Shown piece by piece: positions 51,896 through 61,243 of a stretch of DNA of 64,000 bases. The stretch is from Sphingomonas sp. PsM26 (GTDB lineage Bacteria; Pseudomonadota; Alphaproteobacteria; Sphingomonadales; Sphingomonadaceae), in contig JARUXA010000008.1 in the NCBI GenBank assembly GCA_030433805.1, positions 1 to 64,000 on the forward strand, read 5' to 3'. The translations under genes were made by a program, and so were the position numbers. The notes below the pieces were generated by a model, which had not been told where the DNA came from, ran no database searches, and saw only the letters and a list, made by a program, of their open reading frames with translations. Position 1 is the first letter of the stretch. Every line of letters starts with the position of its first letter.

Positions 51896-52000
51896 CTTCC
51901 CCGGCGGAGGCCGGGGCCCAGTAGCGAGGCAGACGTTTGCTGACCGCTGCGCCAAGTTACCTCGGCCATCGCTACTGGGCCCCGGCCTTCGCCGGGGTAG
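51896..52000. repeat. Composite palindromic repeat, CCCCGGCggaGGCCGGGG arm type (sister of the birA copy)
   Basis: A 105-base copy with left arm CTTCCCCGGCGGAGGCCGGG then GCCCAGTAGCG and right arm CGCTACTGGGCCCCGGCCTT then CGCCGGGG. The core shares GCTGCGCCAAGTTACCTCG with the copy in birA except for one base. Read on the minus strand it would encode PGEGRGPV...EVTxRS...LLGPGLRRG without a stop, the same frame used inside birA. It lies between convergent bfr and DUF1467 genes. Confidence 0.88.
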
Positions 52001-52063
52001 GCAAATAAAAAGGGAAGCGCCGTTACAAGGGGAAGCGCGGTAGGAGGGAGCAAGAGCAGCCCC

Positions 52064-52342
52064 CTACTCGACGTCCTTCCACGCCCCCCAGAAATCCAGC
52101 ATCTTCGGCGTCAGCCAGCCGTACGTGAAGTTGAGCATATAAAGACCCCACAGCACGGTCGCCACGATCGTCACGCGCAAGGCAATCCGCCCCGCGCGAA
52201 ACTCGTGCGGCGCGCTGTCGGCCTGACCGGGCACGCGCTCCACGCCTGCCTCGTCCGCGGTCTTGACCCCGAACGGCAGAACGAAGAACACCGAAAACGC
52301 CCAGAACAGGAAGTAGATCGCCAGCGCCGAAGTCCACCGCAT
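52064..52342 (-). CDS. DUF1467-family membrane protein
   Basis: A 92-residue protein with two membrane helices (LAIYFLFWAFSVFFVLPFGV and VTIVATVLWGLYMLNF) separated by a charged loop with VKTADEAGVERVPGQADSAP. This matches DUF1467, small alphaproteobacterial inner-membrane proteins of unknown function that commonly follow rnj. It is the last gene of the nuo-to-rnj operon and starts 31 bases after rnj. Confidence 0.87.
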   Translation of the reverse strand: MRWTSALAIYFLFWAFSVFFVLPFGVKTADEAGVERVPGQADSAPHEFRAGRIALRVTIVATVLWGLYMLNFTYGWLTPKMLDFWGAWKDVE

Positions 52343-52373
52343 GCCGTTCTCCTTTCCGTCCCAGCGCCTGAGG

Positions 52374-54011
52374 TCAGGCCTCGATCAGCAACACATCGAC
52401 GATCGGCTTCTTGCCGGTCCAGCGCGTCGCGACCTTGCGGGTCGCGAGCCGGATCTGCTCGCGCATCTTGTCGCGGTCACGCCCGCCCTGCTTGACCGCC
52501 GCGATCACCGCGCCGATCGTCTCGTCGAGGAACGGCTCGCGGTCTTCCTCGACCGGGATGCCCTGGATGCGAACCTGCGGCTGGCCGATCATTCCGCGCT
52601 GCCCGACCGCGACCGCGACCGAGATCTGACCGAACAGGCCGAGCTTGCGGCGCTCGTTGATCGTCGAGCCATCGCCCGGCAGGATCACGTCGCCATCGAG
52701 CACGAGACGACCGACTGCGGCATTACCGATCTTGGTCGGGTTGCCCGGTGCGAGGCGGATGATGTCTCCGTTGGTCTGCACCACTGCACGCGGCACGCCC
52801 TCGGACAAAGCAAAGCGCGCCTGCTCCATCAGATGGCGCATTTCGCCGTGCACCGGCATCAGGATCTCGGGCTTCATCCACTTGTACATCTGGAGCAGTT
52901 CGGGGCGACCCGGATGGCCCGACACATGGACATGCGCCTGGCGGTCGGTGATCATGATCACGCCCTTGGCGGCAAGCTGGTTCTGGATCCGCCCGATCGC
53001 GACTTCATTGCCCGGGATCTGCTTGGACGAGAAGACGACCGTATCGCCCTGGTCGAGCGAGATCGGATGCTGGCCATTCGCGACACGCGCGAGCGCGGCG
53101 CGGTCCTCGCCCTGCCCGCCGGTCGCGATGACCAGCACCTTGTCGCGCGGCAGCCGCATCGCTGCCTCTGCGTCGATCGTATCGGGGAAGTCCTTCAGAT
53201 AGCCGGTCGCACGCGCGACCTTGAGGATGCGGTCGAGCGACCGACCCTGGACCGACAACTTCCGTCCGGTCTCGATCGCGACCTTGCCGAGCGTGTGGAG
53301 ACGCGCGGCGTTGGACGCGAACGACGTCACCAGCACGCGGCCCTTGGCCTTGCCAATCACGTCCATCAGGCCCGCCAGCACGTCGCTCTCGGAACCCGAC
53401 GCGTCGTTGTTGAACACGTTGGTCGAATCGCACACCAGCGCGAGCACACCGTCCTTGCCGATCGCCGCAAGCTGGTCGGGGGTCGCGGGGCTGCCAATGA
53501 CCGGCCGCGCATCGAGCTTCCAGTCGCCGGTGTGGAAGATACGGCCGTACGGCGTATCGATCAGCAGCGCGCTCGCTTCGGGGATCGAATGCGACATCGG
53601 CACGAAGGTGATGCCGAACGGCCCGAGGTCGAACGGCGCATCCGGCTGGATCACGCGCAGCTTGACGCGGCTGGCGTTGCCTTCTTCCTCTAGCTTGCCG
53701 CGGATCAGGCCCGCGGTGAATGGCGTCGCATACAGCGGCACGCCGAGGTCCTCGGCAAGATACGGCAGCGCGCCGATATGATCCTCGTGACCATGAGTCA
53801 GCACGATCCCGATCAGATCGTCGAGGCGTTCCTCGATGAATTGCAGGTCGGGCAGGATCACGTCGATGCCCGGATATTGCGGATCGGCGAAGGTGATGCC
53901 GCAATCGACCATCAGCCACTTGCCGTTACAGCCGTACAGATTGACGTTCATGCCAATCTCGCCCGACCCACCGAGAGCCAGGAACAGCAGTTCTTTCTTA
54001 GGAGTAGTCAC
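52374..54011 (-). CDS. rnj: Ribonuclease J
   Basis: A 545-residue metallo-beta-lactamase/beta-CASP RNase that acts in rRNA and mRNA processing. The zinc motif LTHGHEDHIGALPYL is near residue 75; GNPTKIGNAAVGRLVLDGD and the C-terminal domain follow. Length matches RNase J. It belongs to the leftward operon and is 133 bases downstream of coaX; the gap contains no other gene that I can support. Confidence 0.96.
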   Translation of the reverse strand: MTTPKKELLFLALGGSGEIGMNVNLYGCNGKWLMVDCGITFADPQYPGIDVILPDLQFIEERLDDLIGIVLTHGHEDHIGALPYLAEDLGVPLYATPFTAGLIRGKLEEEGNASRVKLRVIQPDAPFDLGPFGITFVPMSHSIPEASALLIDTPYGRIFHTGDWKLDARPVIGSPATPDQLAAIGKDGVLALVCDSTNVFNNDASGSESDVLAGLMDVIGKAKGRVLVTSFASNAARLHTLGKVAIETGRKLSVQGRSLDRILKVARATGYLKDFPDTIDAEAAMRLPRDKVLVIATGGQGEDRAALARVANGQHPISLDQGDTVVFSSKQIPGNEVAIGRIQNQLAAKGVIMITDRQAHVHVSGHPGRPELLQMYKWMKPEILMPVHGEMRHLMEQARFALSEGVPRAVVQTNGDIIRLAPGNPTKIGNAAVGRLVLDGDVILPGDGSTINERRKLGLFGQISVAVAVGQRGMIGQPQVRIQGIPVEEDREPFLDETIGAVIAAVKQGGRDRDKMREQIRLATRKVATRWTGKKPIVDVLLIEA

Positions 54012-54144
54012 TAACGCTTTGTTCTTTCAATTGGACGCCGCCAGCTTCACAAGCGGCGCAGGGAGGGTGCGCTGGTGAGGCGCGATGAATATCGTAGAGG
54101 TCTGGGAAGCGGGGCACCGAGGTCGGCGCACGCACGCATGGACT

Positions 54145-54927
54145 CTAGGCCTGTATATGGGCGCGTTCCCACAAAATCGCCAGCCCCTGAATGGTGAGAT
54201 CGGGTTCGATCGCGTCGAACGCGTCGGTATGCTGTTCGAACAGCACCGCGAGCCCGCCGGTCGCAACCACGGTGCACGGGCGACCGACCTCCGCCTTCAT
54301 CCGCGCGACCAGCCCCTCGATCATCGCGACATAGCCCCAGTAGATGCCGATGTGCATTTGCGTGACCGTATCGCGCCCGATCACGCTGGTGTCGCGGGGT
54401 GCCTCGATCGCGATGCGCGGGAGCTTGGCGGCGGCGGTGACGAGCGCGTCGAGCGACAGGTTGATGCCGGGCGCGATGATCCCGCCCTTATAGGCGCCGG
54501 TATAATCGACGACGTCGAAGGTGGCGGCGGTGCCGAAGTCGATCACGATCAGGTCGCCCGAATGCCGTGCATGCGCCGCGATCATCGTGACGGCGCGGTC
54601 CGCACCGACGCTCTTGGGTTCGAGCACGTCGAGCTGCATGCCCCATTCGACCGGGGCCTGCCCCGCGATCAAAGGCTCGCTGTCAAAATATTTGCGCGCA
54701 AGCGTCTGGAGGTTGTGGAGTGCTCGCGGGACGACCGTTGCGATGATGACGCCCGTCACTTGCTTGCGATCATAGCCTTCGAGGTTGAGCAACTGGCTCA
54801 GCCACACCGCATATTCGTCCGCAGTGCGGCGCGGATCGGTGGCGATGCGCCAGCGTGCCTTGATCGTGGTGCCTTCGAGCAAGGCGAAGACGATGTTGGT
54901 GTTCCCGGCGTCGATGGCGAGCAGCAT
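54145..54927 (-). CDS. coaX: Type III pantothenate kinase
   Basis: A 260-residue kinase for the first step of coenzyme A synthesis. The phosphate motif [16 protein letters not shown] opens the protein, with [18 protein letters not shown] and [14 protein letters not shown] following in the order of the CoaX family. Length is standard. It is 17 bases downstream of birA; the birA-coaX pairing is widely conserved. Confidence 0.96.
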   Translation of the reverse strand: MLLAIDAGNTNIVFALLEGTTIKARWRIATDPRRTADEYAVWLSQLLNLEGYDRKQVTGVIIATVVPRALHNLQTLARKYFDSEPLIAGQAPVEWGMQLDVLEPKSVGADRAVTMIAAHARHSGDLIVIDFGTAATFDVVDYTGAYKGGIIAPGINLSLDALVTAAAKLPRIAIEAPRDTSVIGRDTVTQMHIGIYWGYVAMIEGLVARMKAEVGRPCTVVATGGLAVLFEQHTDAFDAIEPDLTIQGLAILWERAHIQA

Positions 54928-54944
54928 GGCTGGAAAGAAGCCCT

Positions 54945-55736
54945 TCAGAGGAGGAACACGTCGCCCGCGTGAATGACACGCGCGGTGCCATCCGCCAAGC
55001 GCAGGATGAGCGCGCCGTCACTGTCGAGCCCGTTGAACAGGCCATCGGTCGCACTGCCGTCGGGGAGCCGTGCGGTGAGCGCAGTGCCGATCGGGTGCGC
55101 GCGCTCGAGCCAGCGGGTGCGGATGGGCGCGATGCCCTGCCCGCGCCAGATCCCCAGCCAGCGGGCGAAGGTATCGGCGAGCGTTTCGGCGAAGTCGGCG
55201 GGATCGGGGGTTGCGCCGTGTGCGGCGAGGCTGGTGGCGCGGCGGTCGGTGTCAGTGGGGTGGTGCGCGAGGTTGACGCCGATCCCGACGACGATCGCGT
55301 CGCCGGTGCGTTCGAGGAGGATGCCGGAGATCTTGGCACCATCGATGAGGAGGTCGTTGGGCCATTTCAGGACCACCCCCTTCCCATTACCGCTTCCCCG
55401 GCGAAGGCCGGGGCCCAGGAGCGGAACGTTGGAAGATTGATCGCTGCGCCCAGTTACCTCGACCACCTCGACTGGGCCCCGGCCTTCGCCGGGGAAGGGT
55501 GAAGAAAGTGGAGGCGGAGGGAGATAAGCCCGAACAACCTCTTCCAGCGCAACCGCGGCCACCAGCGCGAGGGTGGCGGGAGCCGGATCCCCGCCCCGCA
55601 CGCGCACAACGCTAGACCCGTAGAAGTTCCCGATCGGTGAAACCCAGAGCCGCCCCTGCCGCCCGCGTCCCCCGGTCTGCCGCTCGGCGCGCAGCCAGAT
55701 CCCATCGGGGATCCCGCTGCGCGCCAGCTCTAGCAT
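54945..55736 (-). CDS. birA: Biotin-protein ligase BirA with in-frame repeat insertion
   Basis: A 263-residue cytosolic enzyme that joins biotin to AccB. The ATP/biotin motif [11 protein letters not shown] is at residues 21-31 and the biotin lysine motif [11 protein letters not shown] follows at about 123-133; [10 protein letters not shown] and the C-terminal SH3-like domain are intact. No N-terminal DNA-binding domain is present. Residues about 80-115 are encoded by a 105-base palindromic repeat and match no part of ordinary ligases; without them the length would be near the usual 230. The frame is open through the insertion. It lies 47 bases after nuoN. Confidence 0.93.
   Translation of the reverse strand: MLELARSGIPDGIWLRAERQTGGRGRQGRLWVSPIGNFYGSSVVRVRGGDPAPATLALVAAVALEEVVRAYLPPPPLSSPFPGEGRGPVEVVEVTGRSDQSSNVPLLGPGLRRGSGNGKGVVLKWPNDLLIDGAKISGILLERTGDAIVVGIGVNLAHHPTDTDRRATSLAAHGATPDPADFAETLADTFARWLGIWRGQGIAPIRTRWLERAHPIGTALTARLPDGSATDGLFNGLDSDGALILRLADGTARVIHAGDVFLL
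55393..55497. repeat. Composite palindromic repeat inserted in frame inside birA
   Basis: A 105-base (35-codon) copy with left arm CTTCCCCGGCGAAGGCCGGG then GCCCAGGAGCG and right arm GACTGGGCCCCGGCCTTCGC then CGGGGAAG. The core GCTGCGCCCAGTTACCTCG is nearly the same as in the copy at 51896. It encodes [18 protein letters not shown] and [11 protein letters not shown] within BirA, in a loop just before the KWPNDLL strand. Confidence 0.92.
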
Positions 55737-55783
55737 GTCGGCATTGGTAGACCCCGTCTCGGCGACGGTACGAACCCGCTCGC

Positions 55784-57238
55784 TCAGAACAGCGCCTTTG
55801 CCGCAACCATCGTCGCGCCACCGAGGCTCGCCAGACCGAGCCAGCCGAGCGGCGAGATCGCTGCCGCCATCACCGCGATCAGTCCACCCTCAACCGGGTC
55901 AGTCCGCACTGCGAGCGGTGCGCCATCGACAGTGTCAGCAGGCGCATCGATGTACATCACCTTCACGACGCGCAGGTAATAGAAGGCACCGATCACCGAA
56001 GCGACGAAGCCGACCACCGCCAGCGGATACAGCCCGGCAACGATCGCCGCCTGGAACACCGCAACCTTGGCGTTGAAGCCAAGCATCGGCGGGATGCCTG
56101 CAAGCGAAAACATAAAGATCGCCATCGCCAGCGCCAGACCAGGCCGCGTCCGCGACAGGCCAGCGAGCGCGGTGATGCTTTCGACCGGCTGCCCGGCGGC
56201 ATCCTTCATCTGAAGGACGATCAGGAAGCTGCCGAGCGTCATCACGACATAGACGGTCAGGTAGAACAGCACCGCGGCTACACCCGCCTGCGTTCCGGCC
56301 GCGAGACCGATCAGCACGAAGCCGACGTTGTTGATCGACGAATAAGCGAGCAGCCGCTTGATGTTGGTCTGCCCGATCGCCGCGACTGCACCGAAGATGA
56401 TCGACGCGAGGGCCGCGAAGATCACGATCTGCCGCCACTGGTCGGTCGCCGGACCCATAGCCTCGACCGCAACGCGAACCGACAATGCAACCGCTGCCAC
56501 TTTGGGAGCGGAGGCGAAGAACGTCGTCACCGGGGTCGGTGCGCCTTCGTACACGTCCGGGGTCCACATGTGGAACGGAACGACGCTCATCTTGAACGCA
56601 AGGCCAGCGAAGACGAACACGAGGCCGAAGGTCAGCCCGAGCGAACGGCCAGCGCCATAAGCGGTCGCGATCGACGAGAACATCGTCGTGCCGCTGAAGC
56701 CGTACACCAGCGAGATACCGTACAGCAGGATCCCGCTCGCCAGCGCGCCAAGCACGAAATACTTGAGCCCAGCTTCTGCCGAGCGCGTGTCGCGCCGCAT
56801 GAAGCTCGCGAGCACGTAGGCCGCGAGGCTCTGAAGCTCGAGACCGACATACAGCGTCAGCAGGTCACCCGCCGACACCATCATGCTCATGCCCGCTGCG
56901 GACAGCAGGATCAGCACCGGATATTCGGGACGCAGATCATCGCCACGGCCGGCGGCGAAGAAGCGCGGCGCGATCAGGATCGCTATGGCCGACGCGCCGA
57001 AGATCAGAACCTTCGCAAACGCGCCGAACGCGTCGGCGTTCACCAGCCCGCCGAATGCCGCACCGCCATAAGAGGCAGGCCCGGTCAGCGCGATCATCGC
57101 GCCCACAAGGACCGCAACCGCCGCGATCGACACCATCCTGGTCGATGCCTGGCCACCCCAGGCCGACACCAGCATCAGAGCAATCGCCCCCAAAGCGAGG
57201 ATCGCCTCGGGAAGCACCATCAGCATCGACGAGTTCAT
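55784..57238 (-). CDS. nuoN: NADH-quinone oxidoreductase subunit N
   Basis: A 484-residue antiporter-like membrane subunit of complex I. Family segments include MSVVPFHMWTPDVYEGAPTP, with the lysine-bearing helix nearby, and RLLAYSSINNVGFVLIGL. About 14 transmembrane helices are expected from the hydrophobic pattern. Its start overlaps the nuoM stop (ATGA). It is the last nuo gene and is followed by birA in the same operon. Confidence 0.96.
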   Translation of the reverse strand: MNSSMLMVLPEAILALGAIALMLVSAWGGQASTRMVSIAAVAVLVGAMIALTGPASYGGAAFGGLVNADAFGAFAKVLIFGASAIAILIAPRFFAAGRGDDLRPEYPVLILLSAAGMSMMVSAGDLLTLYVGLELQSLAAYVLASFMRRDTRSAEAGLKYFVLGALASGILLYGISLVYGFSGTTMFSSIATAYGAGRSLGLTFGLVFVFAGLAFKMSVVPFHMWTPDVYEGAPTPVTTFFASAPKVAAVALSVRVAVEAMGPATDQWRQIVIFAALASIIFGAVAAIGQTNIKRLLAYSSINNVGFVLIGLAAGTQAGVAAVLFYLTVYVVMTLGSFLIVLQMKDAAGQPVESITALAGLSRTRPGLALAMAIFMFSLAGIPPMLGFNAKVAVFQAAIVAGLYPLAVVGFVASVIGAFYYLRVVKVMYIDAPADTVDGAPLAVRTDPVEGGLIAVMAAAISPLGWLGLASLGGATMVAAKALF

Positions 57239-58764
57239 GGCCGTGCCTCCGCATGATGGACGGGCAGCGCAATGGCCTTGCCCGGCGTCGGCAGCGAATC
57301 ACCCGCCGGGGTGGCACGCGAGATACGCGCTTCCAGCGTGGCGACATCCTTGCGCATCGGCGCGAGGAAGCTCTCGGGATACACGCCCATCCACAGCGCT
57401 ACCGCTGCAATCGGGGCAAGCAGCGCAATTTCACGCAGCGAAAGATCGGGCATTGCGCGCACATCGTCCTTGGTCAGATCGCCGAATACGACACGGCGGT
57501 AGAGGTAAAGCATATAGGCAGCCCCGAGGATGATCCCCGTGGTGCACAGCAGCGTGATAGCGGTCGAAACCTGATACGTCCCCGCCAGGCTGAGGAACTC
57601 GCCGACGAACCCGCTCGTGCCCGGAAGCCCGATCGATGCCATCGTGAAGAACAGGAACAGCAGAGCGTAGCGTGGCATGTTGATCGCGAGACCACCATAA
57701 CGCGAGATCTCGCGGGTATGGAGCCGGTCGTAGATCACGCCGACGCACAGGAACAACGCTGCCGAGACGAGGCCATGGCTGAGCATGACGATCATCGCGC
57801 CCTCGATCCCCTGGCGGTTGAACGCGAACAAGCCAATCGTCACGATCGCCATATGCGCGACCGAGGAATAGGCGATCAGCTTTTTCATGTCCGACTGCAC
57901 GAGGGCCACCAGCGAGGTGTAGATCACCGCGATCGCCGACAGGCCGAGCACCAGCCACGTCAGCTGCGCCGACGCTTCGGGGAACATCGGTAGCGAGAAG
58001 CGCAGGAAGCCGTATCCGCCGAGCTTGAGCAGAACGCCCGCAAGGATCACCGAGCCAGCGGTCGGCGCCTGGACGTGCGCGTCGGGAAGCCAGGTATGGA
58101 ACGGCCACATCGGCATCTTGACTGCGAACGACGCGAAGAACGCGAGCCACAGGAAGGTCTGCGCACGGACCGGGAAGTCGGTCTGGAGCAGCGTCGGGAT
58201 GTCGCTGGTGCCTGCGAAATTCGCCATCCACAGCATCGCCACCAGCATCAGCACAGAGCCGAGCAGCGTGTAGAGGAAGAATTTGTACGAGGCGTAGATG
58301 CGGTTCACGCCACCCCAGATGCCGATGATCAAATACATCGGGATCAGGCCGGCTTCGAAGAAGATGTAGAACAGGAACAGGTCCTGTGCCGCAAAGGTGC
58401 CGATCATCAGCACTTCGGTGAACAGGAACGCCGCCATATATTCCTGGACGCGATTGGTCACCGCGACCCAGCTCGCCCCGATGCACACCGGCATCAGGAA
58501 CACGCTGAGCATCACCAGCAGAAGCGCGAAGCCATCGAGGCCGAGCTTCCAGCTAAAGATGCCGAGGTTACCGGCATTCTCGACGAACTGCCACTGCGCC
58601 CCGCCGATATCGTAGCTGGTCCACAGCCCGATCCCGAGGACGAGATCGATCAGCGTCGCGATCAGCGCGATCCAGCGCGCGCCCTGCGCGCTGGTGAAGA
58701 GACAGGCCACGGCCGCGATCGCAGGGATCGCGAGCATGATCGAAAGGATAGGAAAGCCGCTCAC
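57235..58764 (-). CDS. nuoM: NADH-quinone oxidoreductase subunit M
   Basis: A 509-residue proton-pumping membrane subunit of complex I. MPMWPFHTWLPDAHVQAPTA and MKKLIAYSSVAHMAIV are diagnostic, and FFEAGLIPMYLIIGIWGG carries the conserved glutamate. The start was set at GTG 58764, which overlaps the nuoL stop (GTGA) and gives MSGFPILSIM. Overlaps on both sides indicate strict co-translation with nuoL and nuoN. Confidence 0.96.
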   Translation of the reverse strand: MSGFPILSIMLAIPAIAAVACLFTSAQGARWIALIATLIDLVLGIGLWTSYDIGGAQWQFVENAGNLGIFSWKLGLDGFALLLVMLSVFLMPVCIGASWVAVTNRVQEYMAAFLFTEVLMIGTFAAQDLFLFYIFFEAGLIPMYLIIGIWGGVNRIYASYKFFLYTLLGSVLMLVAMLWMANFAGTSDIPTLLQTDFPVRAQTFLWLAFFASFAVKMPMWPFHTWLPDAHVQAPTAGSVILAGVLLKLGGYGFLRFSLPMFPEASAQLTWLVLGLSAIAVIYTSLVALVQSDMKKLIAYSSVAHMAIVTIGLFAFNRQGIEGAMIVMLSHGLVSAALFLCVGVIYDRLHTREISRYGGLAINMPRYALLFLFFTMASIGLPGTSGFVGEFLSLAGTYQVSTAITLLCTTGIILGAAYMLYLYRRVVFGDLTKDDVRAMPDLSLREIALLAPIAAVALWMGVYPESFLAPMRKDVATLEARISRATPAGDSLPTPGKAIALPVHHAEARP

Positions 58765-60932
58765 TTGCTCGTCGCCCAGATGTTGATCGCCCAGGTCACG
58801 GCTCCGGTCAGACCGAGCAGCATGACGAACGCATAAGTGTAGACATATCCCGACTGGATCCGACCAGCGACACGCGAACTCCGCTCGACGATCCATGCCG
58901 AACCGTTCGGCCCGAAGCGATCGATCGTCTTCTCGTCACCACGGTGCCAGAACAGGCGGCCGATAGCGAACGCCGGCTTCACGAACAGCAGATCGTACAA
59001 TTCGTCGAAATACCATTTGTGGAGCAGGAAGTCGTAGATCGGCGCGTAGGTCTCGGCGAGCTTCTGCGACACACCCGGCGAGCGGATATAGAAGATGTAC
59101 GCCCCGATCAGACCGGTCAGCATCGCGATCGTCGCCGACAGCTTCACCAGCAGCGGAACCTCATGCATTTCGTGCATCAGATGCTCGCGGAAGGCGATCG
59201 CGCCACGCCAATATTCCTCGCCGGCAGTCGGTTCGATGAACGCGCCGTGGAACACGAACCCTGCCGCGATCGCGCCGACCGACAGGACAATCAGCGGGAT
59301 CAGGATCGGGAACGGGCTCTCGTGCGGATGATAGCCACCCGTGCCGTCGCCCTTGGTCGTGAACACCGGGTGCAGCGGAACGGCATGACCGTGTGCATCG
59401 TGCGTATCGGGCTCGCTGCCCTGCCCTTCCTCTGCGGCTTCCCCGTGATGCGCGTGCGCAGCAGTGGTGCCGTGATCGTCATGGCCAGCATGGACCGCGT
59501 CATGGCCGTGGCCATGGGCGTCATGAATGGCATGCTGGATATGCTCGGATTGCTCCCAGCGCGGCTTGCCCCAGAAGGTGAGGAACATGAGCCGCCACGA
59601 GTAGAAGCTCGTCAGCAGCGCAACGATGATCCCGACGATCGACGCGCCGTGATTGCCCGAAGCCCAGGCCGCCTCGATGATCGCGTCCTTCGAGTGGAAG
59701 CCGGCGAACCCGATCGCGAGCGTGTTGCCGAACACCGCGGGGATCCCCACGCCGGTGATGGCCAGCGTGCCCATCATCATGCCCCAGAAGGTGATCGGGA
59801 TGCTTTTCCGCAGGCCGCCATAATAGCGCATGTCCTGCTCGTGATGCATCGAATGGATCACCGAACCGGCACCAAGGAACAACAGCGCCTTGAAGAAGGC
59901 GTGCGTGAACAGGTGGAACATCGCCGCGCCATAGGCACCGCAACCAGCAGCAAAGAACATGTACCCGAGCTGCGAGCAGGTCGAATAGGCGATGACGCGC
60001 TTGATGTCGGTCTGCACCAGCCCGACCGTCGCGGCGAACAGGCAAGTCGCGGCACCGACCGTCATCACGACCGTCAACGCGAACGGCGACGTCTCGAACA
60101 TCGGCGACAGGCGGCACACCATGAACACGCCCGCGGTGACCATCGTCGCCGCGTGGATCAGCGCCGACACCGGGGTCGGGCCTTCCATCGCGTCCGGCAA
60201 CCACGTGTGGAGGCCGAGCTGGGCCGACTTGCCCATCGCGCCGACGAACAGCAGCAGGCACAGCACCGTCATCGTGTCGAAGCGGCCGCCGAAGAAGCCG
60301 ATCGTCGAACCGGCCATCCCGGGCGCGAGCCGCAGGATTTCGGGGATCGAGACGGTGTTGAACACCAAGTAGGTGCCGAAGATGCCGAGCATGAAGCCGA
60401 GATCGCCAACGCGGTTGACGACGAACGCCTTGATTGCTGCTGCGTTTGCGGTCGGCTTGCGGAACCAGAAACCGATCAGGAGGTAGGATGCGAGACCCAC
60501 GCCTTCCCAGCCGAAGAACATCTGGACGAGGTTGTCCGCGGTCACCAGCATCAGCATCGCGAAGGTGAACAGCGACAGATACGCGAAGAAGCGCGGCTGG
60601 TCGGGGTCCTCCTCCATATAGCCCCAGCTATACAGATGGACGAGCGCCGAGACGCTGGTGATGACGACGAGCATGACCGCGGTCAGCGCGTCGACGCGCA
60701 GCGACCAGTCGATCACCATGTCGCCGGAATGGATCCAGTCGAGCACCGGCGTAACGGTCGCTTCGCCACCACCGAGGTAATGGATGAAGATCGGCCAGCT
60801 CAGTGCGCACGACGCAAACAGCGCGCCGGTCGTGACGATCTTGGGCAGCGCGGTGCCGAAGCCCTTGTTCGCAAACCCTGCGATCAGCGACGCGAGCAGC
60901 GGCAGGAAGACGATGAGAAGAATCGAATGCAC
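58761..60932 (-). CDS. nuoL: NADH-quinone oxidoreductase subunit L, with His-rich insert
   Basis: A 723-residue membrane subunit of complex I, the distal pump with the long lateral helix. FFGWEGVGLASYLLIGFWF, LGLHTWLPDAMEGPTPVSAL and KRVIAYSTCSQLGYMFFAAG are diagnostic. A segment from about residue 466 to 545 is strongly histidine-rich, with about 18 His in roughly 80 residues (HDAHGHGHD, HAHHGEA, HDAHGHA), longer than the same loop in E. coli NuoL. It starts 5 bases after nuoK and overlaps nuoM. Confidence 0.96.
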   Translation of the reverse strand: MHSILLIVFLPLLASLIAGFANKGFGTALPKIVTTGALFASCALSWPIFIHYLGGGEATVTPVLDWIHSGDMVIDWSLRVDALTAVMLVVITSVSALVHLYSWGYMEEDPDQPRFFAYLSLFTFAMLMLVTADNLVQMFFGWEGVGLASYLLIGFWFRKPTANAAAIKAFVVNRVGDLGFMLGIFGTYLVFNTVSIPEILRLAPGMAGSTIGFFGGRFDTMTVLCLLLFVGAMGKSAQLGLHTWLPDAMEGPTPVSALIHAATMVTAGVFMVCRLSPMFETSPFALTVVMTVGAATCLFAATVGLVQTDIKRVIAYSTCSQLGYMFFAAGCGAYGAAMFHLFTHAFFKALLFLGAGSVIHSMHHEQDMRYYGGLRKSIPITFWGMMMGTLAITGVGIPAVFGNTLAIGFAGFHSKDAIIEAAWASGNHGASIVGIIVALLTSFYSWRLMFLTFWGKPRWEQSEHIQHAIHDAHGHGHDAVHAGHDDHGTTAAHAHHGEAAEEGQGSEPDTHDAHGHAVPLHPVFTTKGDGTGGYHPHESPFPILIPLIVLSVGAIAAGFVFHGAFIEPTAGEEYWRGAIAFREHLMHEMHEVPLLVKLSATIAMLTGLIGAYIFYIRSPGVSQKLAETYAPIYDFLLHKWYFDELYDLLFVKPAFAIGRLFWHRGDEKTIDRFGPNGSAWIVERSSRVAGRIQSGYVYTYAFVMLLGLTGAVTWAINIWATSK

Positions 60933-60937
60933 GTAAC

Positions 60938-61243
60938 TTACCCCTGCATCCGGTTGGCGTCGTCGACCGAGATCGTCCCGCGACTACGGAAATAGATGAC
61001 GAGAATGGCGAGCCCGATGGCCGCCTCCCCCGCCGCGACCGTCAGCACGAACATCGCGAACACCTGGCCGACGAGATCGTGGAGATAGCCCGAGAAGGCG
61101 ACGAAGTTGAGGTTCACCGCGAGCAGGATCAGCTCGACCGCCATCAGCATGACGATGAGGTTCTTGCGGTTGGCGATGATGCCAAGCACGCCGAGCGCGA
61201 ACAGGATCGCCCCGACCACGAGATAATGGCCCAGGCCAATCAC
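60938..61243 (-). CDS. nuoK: NADH-quinone oxidoreductase subunit K
   Basis: A 101-residue three-helix membrane subunit of complex I, the usual length. It begins [20 protein letters not shown] and contains the conserved glutamates in [18 protein letters not shown] and [11 protein letters not shown], which are part of the proton pathway. It overlaps nuoJ by 4 bases and is 5 bases from nuoL. Confidence 0.97.
   Translation of the reverse strand: MIGLGHYLVVGAILFALGVLGIIANRKNLIVMLMAVELILLAVNLNFVAFSGYLHDLVGQVFAMFVLTVAAGEAAIGLAILVIYFRSRGTISVDDANRMQG

Noticed and set aside
54945..55736. birA as a pseudogene broken by the repeat
   Set aside because: The insert is a multiple of three, contains no stop in frame, and all active-site motifs on both sides are intact.
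58944..60995. A 683-codon open frame antisense to nuoL
   Set aside because: Composition is low-complexity Arg/His/Glu typical of a reverse-frame shadow of a GC-rich gene; nuoL is certain.
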